Assembly (NCBI RefSeq): GCF_004919685.1
Contig: NZ_SMYZ01000086.1
Span: forward strand, 1-64,000
Origin: Mesorhizobium norvegicum
GTDB taxonomy: Bacteria > Pseudomonadota > Alphaproteobacteria > Rhizobiales > Rhizobiaceae
DNA length: 64,000 bases
Reading direction: 5' to 3'
The notes under the pieces were generated by a model. It saw nothing but the letters and a program-made list of their open reading frames with translations, was not told the DNA's origin and made no database searches. Shown here in pieces: positions 1-7,393 of this stretch. The first letter of the stretch is position 1. Each line of letters begins with the position of its first letter. Made by a program: the position numbers and the translations under genes.

Positions 1-34
1 AACTCATCTGCTTACGACATGAAGCGCCACACGG

Positions 35-63
35 CTTGCGTTTGTCGCGCATCCCCTCTATAT
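35..63 (+). promoter_or_regulatory. rpsB promoter (housekeeping sigma type)
   Basis: The -35 hexamer CTTGCG (35-40) and the -10 hexamer CTATAT (58-63) are separated by exactly 17 bases. This closely matches the rhizobial housekeeping consensus CTTGAC-N17-CTATAT. A start site near position 70 would give an rpsB leader of about 120 nt. The promoter call is inferred from the match only. Confidence 0.6.
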
Positions 64-109
64 GCGCGCTCATTCCACACACGGACTTTGGTGTCTGCCC
101 GGGAGAAAT

Positions 110-179
110 CCGGCTGAAACCTCCGGTGGCGTTCGAGGACAAAGTCCAAAAAATGCCTGTGTCCGTGGAGGCTAACCGG
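110..179 (+). promoter_or_regulatory. Structured 5' leader of rpsB, possible S2 autoregulatory site
   Basis: Nested complementary segments can pair in the leader: CCGG (110-113) with CCGG (176-179), CCTCC (120-124) with GGAGG (167-171), and an inner GGAC-AAA-GTCC hairpin (137-147). The outer pairing ends just before the ribosome binding site AAGGA (181-185). Ribosomal protein S2 is known to repress its own operon in other bacteria. That this fold is the S2 site here is an inference without comparative support. Confidence 0.3.
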
Positions 180-192
180 AAAGGAACTTTGA

Positions 193-981
193 ATGGCACT
201 GCCTGATTTCAGCATGCGCCAGCTTTTGGAAGCTGGCATTCACTTCGGCCACCAGACCCACCGCTGGAACCCGAAGATGGCGCCCTACATCTATGGCGCC
301 CGCAACAACATCCACATCATCGACCTGTCGCAGACGGTGCCTTTGCTGCACCAGGCGCTGAAGCAGGTTTCCGACACCGTCGCCAAGGGCGGCCGCGTGC
401 TGTTCGTCGGCACCAAGCGCCAGGCCTCCGACATCGTCGCCGATGCGGCACAGCGTTCGGCCCAGTACTATGTCAACTCGCGTTGGCTCGGCGGCATGCT
501 GACCAACTGGAAGACGATCTCCAACTCGATCCAGCGCCTGCGCAAGCTCGACGAGATGCTGGCCGGCGAGGCGCAAGGGTTGACCAAGAAGGAGCGTCTC
601 AACCTCGACCGCGAGCGCGAGAAGCTCGACAAGGCGCTGGGCGGCATCAAGGACATGGGCTCGACGCCCGACCTGATGTTCGTCATCGACACCAACAAGG
701 AAGCGATCGCCATCCTCGAGGCCAAGCGTCTCGGCATCCCGGTCGTTGCCATCATCGATTCGAACTGCGATCCGGACAAGATCGACTTCCCGATCCCCGG
801 CAATGACGACGCGGCCCGCGCCATCCAGCTCTATTGCGATCTGATCGCCAAGGCTGCGATCGACGGCATCGCCCGCCAGCAGGGCGCGCTCGGTGTCGAC
901 ATCGGCGCTTCGGTCGAAGCTCCGGTCGAGCCTGCGCTCGACCCGGCCCCGGCCCCAGCGTCGGAAGCCCCCGAAGCTTGA
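193..981 (+). CDS. rpsB: 30S ribosomal protein S2
   Basis: This 262-residue protein is a component of the small ribosomal subunit near the mRNA exit side, needed for S1 binding and initiation. The N-terminus has the family signature region GIHFGHQTHRWNPKM, followed by the conserved blocks FVGTKRQA and NSRWLGGMLTNW. The C-terminal tail is rich in Ala, Pro and Glu, as is common in alphaproteobacterial S2. The ATG at 193 lies 7 nt after AAGGA. It is followed by tsf, the usual rpsB-tsf pair, with two hairpins in the gap. Confidence 0.97.
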   Translation: MALPDFSMRQLLEAGIHFGHQTHRWNPKMAPYIYGARNNIHIIDLSQTVPLLHQALKQVSDTVAKGGRVLFVGTKRQASDIVADAAQRSAQYYVNSRWLGGMLTNWKTISNSIQRLRKLDEMLAGEAQGLTKKERLNLDREREKLDKALGGIKDMGSTPDLMFVIDTNKEAIAILEAKRLGIPVVAIIDSNCDPDKIDFPIPGNDDAARAIQLYCDLIAKAAIDGIARQQGALGVDIGASVEAPVEPALDPAPAPASEAPEA

Positions 982-986
982 CAATC

Positions 987-1006
987 GAAGGCCGGTTGCG
1001 GCCTTC
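987..1006 (+). terminator. Hairpin after rpsB, probable attenuator
   Basis: A perfect 8-bp stem (GAAGGCCG / CGGCCTTC) encloses a 4-nt loop GTTG. It is followed by a T-rich stretch, ATCTTTCTCATATTTT. It lies directly after the rpsB stop codon and before tsf. Because tsf is normally co-transcribed with rpsB, partial termination is more likely than a full stop. Confidence 0.6.
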
Positions 1007-1035
1007 ATCTTTCTCATATTTTGGCACGCTAAACA

Positions 1036-1064
1036 GACGCACCATCGAACACCGATGGTGCGTC
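1036..1064 (+). promoter_or_regulatory. 12-bp perfect hairpin between rpsB and tsf
   Basis: GACGCACCATCG and CGATGGTGCGTC form a perfect 12-bp stem around a 5-nt loop (AACAC). No T-run follows, so it is not a standard intrinsic terminator. It ends 27 nt before the tsf start codon. It could set the S2 to EF-Ts ratio by RNA processing, by mRNA stabilisation or by competing with the preceding hairpin. The role is an inference. Confidence 0.5.
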
Positions 1065-1090
1065 GGTGCATTCTAGACAAAGAGGCGACA

Positions 1091-2011
1091 ATGAGCATTT
1101 CGGCTGCACAGGTCAAAGAACTCCGCGACTTGACCGGCGCGGGCATGATGGACTGCAAAGCGGCATTGACCGAGACCAACGGCAACATGGAAGAGGCCGT
1201 CGACTGGCTGCGCAAGAAGGGTATTTCCAAGGCCGACAAGAAGGCTGGACGTACTGCGGCGGAGGGCCTGATCGGCGTTGATTCCGGCGTTCGCGAGGCG
1301 GCCGTCGTCGAGGTCAATTCCGAGACCGATTTCGTTGCCCGTAATGCCGCGTTTCAGGAAATCGTCGCCAACGTTGCCAAGGTCGCCCTGGCCTATGGCA
1401 CGACGGAGGCTGTGGCTGCCGCAAAGTATCCGGGTTCGGACAAGTCGGTTGCCGACACCATCAAGGACGCTGTCGGCACCATCGGCGAAAACATGGGCTT
1501 CCGCCGCTCTGCCAAGCTGACCGTTCCGCACGGTGCCGTCGCTACCTACGTCCACAATGCGGTTGCCGACGGTCTCGGCAAGCTCGGCGTTCTGGTCGCC
1601 ATCGAGACCACGGGCAACGAGCATGCGGCTAATGCCTTTGCTCGTCAGGTCGCCATGCATGTCGCGGCCACCAATCCGATGGCGCTGACCGCAGAGCAGA
1701 TCGATCCGGCCGCGGTCGAACGCGAGAAGGCGATCTTCTCCGACCAGGCGCGCCAGTCCGGCAAGCCGGAAGCCATCATCGAGAAGATGGTCGAAGGCCG
1801 TCTGCGCAAGTTCTACGAAGAGGTCGTGCTCCTGAAGCAGGCCTTCGTGCTCAATCCCGACATCACCGTCGAGAAGGCGCTGAAGGATGCCGAGAAAGAG
1901 ATCGGTGCGCCGGCCAAGATCACCGCTTACCTGCGCTTTGCGCTGGGCGAGGGCATCGAAAAGGAAGAGACCGATTTCGCGGCGGAAGTCGCGGCTGCGG
2001 TCAAGAAGTAA
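1091..2011 (+). CDS. tsf: Translation elongation factor Ts
   Basis: EF-Ts (306 residues) is the cytoplasmic guanine-nucleotide exchange factor that regenerates EF-Tu-GTP. The N-terminal UBA-like domain carries the family signature ELRDLTGAGMMDCKAAL. It is followed by the core motif VEVNSETDFVARN, which contains the TDFV element that inserts into EF-Tu. An upstream in-frame extension exists, but the start at 1091 is preferred because the MSISAAQVKELR start is typical and AGAGG precedes it at a suitable distance. It is the second gene of the rpsB-tsf operon. Confidence 0.96.
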   Translation: MSISAAQVKELRDLTGAGMMDCKAALTETNGNMEEAVDWLRKKGISKADKKAGRTAAEGLIGVDSGVREAAVVEVNSETDFVARNAAFQEIVANVAKVALAYGTTEAVAAAKYPGSDKSVADTIKDAVGTIGENMGFRRSAKLTVPHGAVATYVHNAVADGLGKLGVLVAIETTGNEHAANAFARQVAMHVAATNPMALTAEQIDPAAVEREKAIFSDQARQSGKPEAIIEKMVEGRLRKFYEEVVLLKQAFVLNPDITVEKALKDAEKEIGAPAKITAYLRFALGEGIEKEETDFAAEVAAAVKK

Positions 2012-2032
2012 GCCGCCAACCGGCTTTTCGGC

Positions 2033-2959
2033 TCAGGCAACTCGGCCGGGCGCTCGCGAGGGTGTCCGGCCGATTTCTTGTGCGATGTCGACAAAGGCGC
2101 GCAGCTTCGGCGCCATCGCCGCCCGGCGCGGAAAGTAGAGAAACAAGCCTGGTTCCTCGATTGCCGACTGCGGCAGCACCTGGACAAGTCGACCGGCGGC
2201 CAGGTCGGCGCGCACCAGCGGCTCGAACACATAGGCCAGTCCCATCCCCGACAGCGCCAGGTCGATCGCGGCAAGGGAATCGGTGACGACGGCGGTGCCC
2301 CGCGTTTCCACGGCCACGTCCTTGCCGTCCTCCGTCAAATCCCAACGATAGAGTGCGCCGGATCGCACCAGGCGGTAGCCGATGCAATTGTGGGCGGCGA
2401 GATCGGCCAGGCTGCGCGGGCGACCACGCCGGCCGACATAGGCCGGCGAAGCGACGATGATCACTTGGAATGGCGGCGTCATTCGGATCGCGATCATGTC
2501 CTGCGCGATCATTTCGCCAAGCCTGATGCCGGCGTCAAAACCTTCGCCGACGATATCGACCAACCCTTCGTTGGCAAAGATTTCCACCGTCACATCCGGA
2601 TAGCGCTCCGCCATGGCCGTCACCACCGGTGTCACCGCCATCGGGACGGCGACATGCGAAACGTTGATTCTGAGCAGTCCAGCAGGGCGACCCTTGATGC
2701 CGCGGATGCGCTCCATCCGCTCTGCGATATCCTGCAGCGCGGGCTCGGCTGTCGCGACAAGCGCCTGACCGGCCTCGGTCAGCGATACGCTGCGTGTCGT
2801 GCGCGCAAACAGCGGTTGGCCGATGCGCTCCTCCACCAGCCTGACCGCATGGCTGACCGCCGAAGGGCTCATGCCAAGCTCTGCCGCGGCAAGTGCAAAG
2901 CCGCCGCGCCGGGCCACGGCGACGATGACGGGAAGATGGCTGAGCAGATCGCGATCCAT
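2033..2959 (-). CDS. LysR-family transcriptional regulator, divergent to aldo/keto reductase
   Basis: This 308-residue regulator has an N-terminal winged helix-turn-helix (about residues 1-60, with AAAELGMSPSAVSHAVRLVEE as recognition region) and a C-terminal LysR substrate-binding domain. It is transcribed away from the aldo/keto reductase gene across a 114-bp gap holding a perfect LysR-type box. It therefore probably controls that reductase and itself. The effector is unknown. The pair sits between tsf and pyrH, which are adjacent in many relatives, so it was probably gained or moved there. Confidence 0.9.
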   Translation of the reverse strand: MDRDLLSHLPVIVAVARRGGFALAAAELGMSPSAVSHAVRLVEERIGQPLFARTTRSVSLTEAGQALVATAEPALQDIAERMERIRGIKGRPAGLLRINVSHVAVPMAVTPVVTAMAERYPDVTVEIFANEGLVDIVGEGFDAGIRLGEMIAQDMIAIRMTPPFQVIIVASPAYVGRRGRPRSLADLAAHNCIGYRLVRSGALYRWDLTEDGKDVAVETRGTAVVTDSLAAIDLALSGMGLAYVFEPLVRADLAAGRLVQVLPQSAIEEPGLFLYFPRRAAMAPKLRAFVDIAQEIGRTPSRAPGRVA

Positions 2960-2987
2960 TCATGCATGATATCGCAGAGTCTATGCA

Positions 2988-3004
2988 GATAATGCAACAT
3001 TATC
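2988..3004. promoter_or_regulatory. LysR-type operator between lysR gene and aldo/keto reductase
   Basis: GATAATG-CAA-CATTATC is a perfect inverted repeat with 7-bp arms, and it contains the LysR-family T-N11-A signature (T2990, A3002). It starts 29 bp upstream of the regulator start codon and ends 69 bp upstream of the reductase. This is the expected position for a shared divergent operator. Confidence 0.65.
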
Positions 3005-3073
3005 AAACGAAGTGAGCAGGAGCATCTAACGCTGCATCAACGGCCGTTTGGCGAAGCAGCAAGGAGACGTTCC

Positions 3074-4180
3074 ATGACCATGTCCTACTACACCCTTGGC
3101 AGCAGCGGGCTGCGTGTCACCCGGCTTGCACTTGGCACCATGACCTTCGGCACCGAATGGGGCTGGGGCGCCGACAAGGAGACGGCGCGCGCCATGGTCG
3201 ATGCCTATGTCGAGGCAGGCGGCAATTTCTTCGACACGGCCGACGCCTATACCGGCGGCACCTCCGAGACTTGGCTTGGCGAGTTCATCGCCGAGCGCGG
3301 CCTGCGCGACAGAGCGGTGATCAGCACCAAGTTCAGCATAACTCTGGAGCAGGGCAATCCGAATGCCGGCGGCAACGGCCGCAAGAACATCATCCGCGCC
3401 GTCGAAAGCTCGCTGAAACGGCTCGGCACCGATTATATCGATCTCTATATCCTGCATGCCTGGGACAGGCTGACCTCACCGGAAGAAGTGATGCGGACGC
3501 TGGATGATCTGGTGCGCGCCGGAAAGATCCGGTATGTCGGCCTCTCCGACGTCCCCGCCTGGTACGCAAGCAGGGCGCAGTCCGTCGCCGAACACCGCGG
3601 CTATGAACCGGTTTCGGCGCTGCAGCTCGAATATTCGCTGGCCGAGCGCAATATCGAGCATGAATTCGTGCCGTTCGGCACGCGCTACGGCGCCGGCATC
3701 ATGGTGTGGAGCCCGCTGGCCAGCGGCCTGCTGAGCGGCAAATATCGTTCAGATACAATCAGCAAGGCCGGCGGGCGACTGGAGACGATGCGCGGTTCGA
3801 CCAATCCCGGTTTCCAGAAATTCACCGACCGCAACTGGGCCATCGTTGCCGAACTGGAAAAGGTCGCGGGCGAGCTTGGCCGCGGCATGGCCCAAATCGC
3901 CTTGAACTGGGCCGCGACACGGCCCGGTGTCGCTTCGGTGATCATCGGTGCGACGAGGCTCGATCAGCTCAAGGACAATCTTGGCGCGCTCGATTTCGAG
4001 ATTCCCCAGGAGCTTCTGGCAAGGCTCGATGCGGTCAGCCAGCCGTTCACGCCGTTCCCGTACTCGTTCTTTGGTCCGGAAATCCAGGGCGGCCTCACCG
4101 GCGGCCAGGCGGTCGGCGACAAGCCGGCAGGCTACTTCCCGGACCTGCTCATGGAAGGGGCTTTTGCCGGCGTGAGTTGA
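3074..4180 (+). CDS. Aldo/keto reductase
   Basis: This 368-residue cytoplasmic NAD(P)H-dependent oxidoreductase has a TIM-barrel fold and reduces aldehydes or ketones. The catalytic tetrad is visible as Asp and Tyr in FFDTADAYTGG, Lys in VISTKF and His in LYILHAWD. The C-terminal cofactor-binding segment is also present. AAGGAG lies 7 nt before the ATG at 3074; an in-frame ATG at 3080 is a close alternative. It belongs to the YhdN/Tas-like group with an unknown natural substrate. It is probably controlled by the divergent LysR gene. Confidence 0.9.
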   Translation: MTMSYYTLGSSGLRVTRLALGTMTFGTEWGWGADKETARAMVDAYVEAGGNFFDTADAYTGGTSETWLGEFIAERGLRDRAVISTKFSITLEQGNPNAGGNGRKNIIRAVESSLKRLGTDYIDLYILHAWDRLTSPEEVMRTLDDLVRAGKIRYVGLSDVPAWYASRAQSVAEHRGYEPVSALQLEYSLAERNIEHEFVPFGTRYGAGIMVWSPLASGLLSGKYRSDTISKAGGRLETMRGSTNPGFQKFTDRNWAIVAELEKVAGELGRGMAQIALNWAATRPGVASVIIGATRLDQLKDNLGALDFEIPQELLARLDAVSQPFTPFPYSFFGPEIQGGLTGGQAVGDKPAGYFPDLLMEGAFAGVS

Positions 4181-4204
4181 CAAAAGGCGAGAGAATTCCG
4201 GGTC

Positions 4205-4230
4205 GGGCGCCGCGTGACATCGCGGCGCCC
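4205..4230 (+). terminator. Hairpin between aldo/keto reductase and pyrH
   Basis: A perfect 10-bp GC-rich stem (GGGCGCCGCG / CGCGGCGCCC) with a 6-nt loop starts 25 nt after the reductase stop codon and is followed by TTCGTGT. It is a likely intrinsic terminator for the reductase transcript. It implies that pyrH starts from its own promoter downstream. Confidence 0.55.
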
Positions 4231-4329
4231 TTCGTGTATCGGAACACGGCATCGCGCCATTGTTTCGGGGCGGCGCCTGCGCGAGGGTAGCCACCCGGAA
4301 CGCGCCACATGCAAAATGAAGAGGCCCAG

Positions 4330-5052
4330 ATGACGGCGAAGCCCCTCTACCGACGTGTCTTGTTGAAAGCGTCGGGCGAAGCATTGATGGGCGAACAGCA
4401 TTTCGGCATCGACGTTTCGGTGGTCGATCGCATCGCAAGCGACATCGCTGAGGCGCGCGCACTGGGCATCGAGGTTGGCGTCGTCATCGGCGGCGGCAAC
4501 ATCTTTCGCGGCGTGGCCGTTGCCTCCAAGGGCGGTGATCGCGTCACCGGCGACCACATGGGCATGCTTGCCACGGTCATCAATTCGCTGGCGCTGCGCA
4601 CGTCTCTGAACAAGATCGGTGTCGACGCCGTGGTGCTTTCGGCGATCGCCATGCCCGAACTTTGCGAGAGCTTTTCGCAGCGCCAGGCGACCGCCTACAT
4701 GAACCAGGGCAAGGTGGTGATCTTTGCCGGCGGCACCGGCAATCCGTTCTTCACCACTGATTCGGCCGCCGCACTTCGCGCGGCTGAAATCGGCGCCGAC
4801 GCGCTGTTCAAGGGCACTCAGGTCGATGGTGTCTACTCGGCGGACCCGAAGAAGGACCCGAATGCGACGCGTTTCGAGCGCATCAGCCATGGTGAAGTCA
4901 TAAAACGCGGCCTTTCCATCATGGATACGGCAGCGATTGCACTTGCGCGCGAAAACAACATTCCGATAATCGTCTATTCGATCCACGAAAAAGGTGGTTT
5001 CGGCGGTATTCTGAGGGGCGGCGGCCGCTGCACGGTCGTCGCGGACGATTGA
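4330..5052 (+). CDS. pyrH: Uridylate kinase (UMP kinase)
   Basis: PyrH phosphorylates UMP to UDP in pyrimidine nucleotide synthesis and works as a hexamer of the amino-acid kinase fold. The P-loop-like LLKASGEAL, the VVIGGGNIFRG block and the GDHMGM and TGNPFFTTDSAA motifs are all present. The start at 4330 gives the usual 240 residues and follows GAAGAGG by about 6 nt. An in-frame ATG at 4309 would add 7 residues. It heads a run with frr, uppS, cdsA, rseP and bamA. Confidence 0.95.
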   Translation: MTAKPLYRRVLLKASGEALMGEQHFGIDVSVVDRIASDIAEARALGIEVGVVIGGGNIFRGVAVASKGGDRVTGDHMGMLATVINSLALRTSLNKIGVDAVVLSAIAMPELCESFSQRQATAYMNQGKVVIFAGGTGNPFFTTDSAAALRAAEIGADALFKGTQVDGVYSADPKKDPNATRFERISHGEVIKRGLSIMDTAAIALARENNIPIIVYSIHEKGGFGGILRGGGRCTVVADD

Positions 5053-5153
5053 TCGGGGGCCTGATCCCGAAAGGGGAAGCCGGTTTTCGACAATCAGGTT
5101 CGAACACGGCCCCGAAGCAGTGAACCCGCGTCAGACGGGTCGAGGAGATAAAG

Positions 5154-5708
5154 ATGAGTGGTGAGTACGACGATCTCAAGCGGCGCATGGATGGGGCGAT
5201 CGCCGCGTTCAAGCATGATCTGGCTTCGCTGCGGACTGGTCGCGCCTCCAGCAATCTGCTCGATGCGATCCAGGTGCAGGCCTATGGCACCACCATGCCG
5301 ATCAATCAGGTCGCCAACGTCTCGGTGCCGGAGCCGCGCATGATTTCGGTGTCGGTCTGGGACAAGTCGATGGTCGGTGCGGTCGACCGCGCGATCCGCG
5401 AATCCAATCTGGGTTTCAACCCGATCGTCGACGGCACCAATCTCAGGATTCCGCTGCCGGAACTCAACGAACAGCGCCGCAAGGAACTGGTCAAGATCTC
5501 GCACACCTACGCCGAGAACGCTCGCGTCGCCGCGCGCCATGTGCGCCGCGACGGCATGGACTTCCTGAAGAAGGCGGAGAAGGACGGCGACATCAGCGAG
5601 GACGATCAGCGCAAGCGCTCGGACCAGGTCCAGAAACTTACAGACGAAACGATCAGCACCATCGACCACCTGCTTTCCGATAAGGAAGCTGAAATCATGC
5701 AGGTTTAG
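5154..5708 (+). CDS. frr: Ribosome recycling factor
   Basis: RRF (184 residues, the usual length) splits post-termination ribosomes together with EF-G. The sequence has the conserved LASLRTGRASSNLLDAIQVQ block of the three-helix domain and the RKELVKISHTYAENARVAAR block. A GGAGATAA ribosome binding site precedes the ATG at 5154. It lies 101 bp after pyrH, matching the widely conserved pyrH-frr order. Confidence 0.96.
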   Translation: MSGEYDDLKRRMDGAIAAFKHDLASLRTGRASSNLLDAIQVQAYGTTMPINQVANVSVPEPRMISVSVWDKSMVGAVDRAIRESNLGFNPIVDGTNLRIPLPELNEQRRKELVKISHTYAENARVAARHVRRDGMDFLKKAEKDGDISEDDQRKRSDQVQKLTDETISTIDHLLSDKEAEIMQV

Positions 5709-5742
5709 GGTCTTGGCCACCGGCTGACCCGAAAGCGAGAAC

Positions 5743-6477
5743 ATGGCAACGCCCGCGCATGTCGCGATCATCATGGATGGAAACGGACGCTGGGCCAAGG
5801 CGCGCGGCATGCCTCGTCTTGCGGGCCATCGTGCCGGCGTCGAGGCGCTGCGCAAGACGGTGCGCGCAGCACCCGGGCTCGGCATCTCCTACCTGACCGT
5901 CTACGCCTTCTCGTCGGAGAACTGGTCGCGGCCGAAGTCCGAGGTCAGCGACCTGATGGGCCTTCTGAAAATGTTCATCCGCCGCGATCTCGCCGAGTTG
6001 CATCAGAGCGGCGTGCGGGTCAGAATCATCGGCGACAGGGCAGGGCTGCAGTCCGACATCAGGGGCCTGCTCGACGAGGCCGAATCGCTGACCGCCGCAA
6101 ATGAATCTCTGACGCTGGTGATCGCCTTCAACTATGGCGGACGCGACGAGATCGTTCGCACGGCGCAAAAGCTCGCGTCGGCCGTGGCGCGTGGCGAACT
6201 CGACAGCGAGGCGATCACCGCCGAGAGCTTTGCCGGCGCGCTCGACACGCAAGGCATTCCCGACCCGGAGCTGGTCATCCGCACCAGTGGCGAACTCCGG
6301 CTGTCGAACTTCCTTCTGTGGCAGGCCGCCTATAGCGAGCTCGTCTTCCTGCCTTGCTACTGGCCCGACTTCAGCCGCGAGCACCTTGCCGAGGCCTTGC
6401 GCGAATTTGCCAGCCGCGAACGCCGTTTCGGCGGAGTTGGGGGCCAGGACGTCGCTTCGCGACCGGCCGCAGGATGA
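5743..6477 (+). CDS. uppS: Isoprenyl transferase (undecaprenyl diphosphate synthase)
   Basis: UppS condenses isopentenyl diphosphate units in cis onto farnesyl diphosphate to make the C55 lipid carrier for peptidoglycan and O-antigen. The catalytic MDGNGRWA motif is at residues 11-18 (Asp12), followed by the HRAG motif, the conserved YAFSSENWSRP stretch and the C-terminal IRTSGELRLSNFLLWQ block. At 244 residues it has family length. Its stop codon overlaps the cdsA start (ATGA), suggesting translational coupling. Confidence 0.95.
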   Translation: MATPAHVAIIMDGNGRWAKARGMPRLAGHRAGVEALRKTVRAAPGLGISYLTVYAFSSENWSRPKSEVSDLMGLLKMFIRRDLAELHQSGVRVRIIGDRAGLQSDIRGLLDEAESLTAANESLTLVIAFNYGGRDEIVRTAQKLASAVARGELDSEAITAESFAGALDTQGIPDPELVIRTSGELRLSNFLLWQAAYSELVFLPCYWPDFSREHLAEALREFASRERRFGGVGGQDVASRPAAG

Positions 6478-7289
6478 GCAATCTCCAGCTTCGTGTCATT
6501 TCGGCGATCGTCCTTGCCATCATCACCCTTGGTTTGACCTGGCTTGGTGGCCTGCCGTTCCGGCTGCTGTGCGCCGTGATGGTGGCGGTGATCTTCTATG
6601 AATGGACCCGCATGTCGCGCCCGACCGGGGCCACGGGCCTGGGTTTCCTGCCGGAAACGCTGCTGGTTGTCTTCATTGGCGCCCTGATTGCCGGCCTTGC
6701 CGCCTCTTGGCTGCTGCCGCTTGTCGTGGTCACGGTTGCCGCAACGGCGATTGCCGCCTCGGTTCGCAAGGCCGGACAATGGGATGCGAGCGGCCTTGCC
6801 TATGCCGCGGTCTCAGGCCTGTCGCTCGCCTTGCTGCGCGATGGCGACCGTTCCGGCCTTGTCGCCATCCTGTTCCTGTTCGCGGTCGTCTGGGCCACCG
6901 ATATCTTTGCCTATTTCGTTGGCCGTGCGGTTGGAGGCCCAAAGCTGGCGCCGGCGATCTCGCCTGGCAAGACACGCAGCGGCGCGCTCGGCGGTGCTGT
7001 CGGCGGCGTCGTCGCGGGGCTGGTCCTCGCCGCCGCTGCCGGTGTCGGCAATCTGGCATTGCTCGGCCTTGTGGCGCTCGTGCTGTCGATTGTCTCCCAA
7101 GCCGGCGACCTGTTTGAATCCTGGGTCAAGCGCCGTCACGGCCGCAAGGATTCGGGGGCGCTCATCCCAGGCCATGGCGGCGTCATGGATCGTGTCGACG
7201 GGCTTGTCGCGGCGGCTTTCGCCCTATACGTCATCGGTTGGATTTCGGCGACCGCCGATCATCCGGCGCAGGGTCTGTTTCCCGTTTGA
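6474..7289 (+). CDS. cdsA: Phosphatidate cytidylyltransferase
   Basis: CdsA makes CDP-diacylglycerol from phosphatidate and CTP at the inner membrane, the branch point for bacterial phospholipids. The 271-residue protein is almost entirely hydrophobic helices. It ends with the family signature: KRRHGRKDSG at about 223-232 and PGHGGVMDRVDG shortly after. The start is set by the ATGA overlap with uppS. In several alphaproteobacteria dxr follows cdsA; here the next gene is rseP, 104 bp away. Confidence 0.93.
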   Translation: MSNLQLRVISAIVLAIITLGLTWLGGLPFRLLCAVMVAVIFYEWTRMSRPTGATGLGFLPETLLVVFIGALIAGLAASWLLPLVVVTVAATAIAASVRKAGQWDASGLAYAAVSGLSLALLRDGDRSGLVAILFLFAVVWATDIFAYFVGRAVGGPKLAPAISPGKTRSGALGGAVGGVVAGLVLAAAAGVGNLALLGLVALVLSIVSQAGDLFESWVKRRHGRKDSGALIPGHGGVMDRVDGLVAAAFALYVIGWISATADHPAQGLFPV

Positions 7290-7393
7290 ATGGCACCATT
7301 TCTGGGTCCTATGCGCGGTGCGCCTTGGATTCGCCCGGATTGGTGTCACAGTCACGGCACACTCTGCGCCGTGGAAGAATTTGAGGGTTTGTC

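Noticed and set aside
172..1317. Minus-strand open frame of 381 codons over rpsB and tsf
   Set aside because: It is antisense to two certain ribosomal genes, has no family-like sequence and reflects third-position GC bias.
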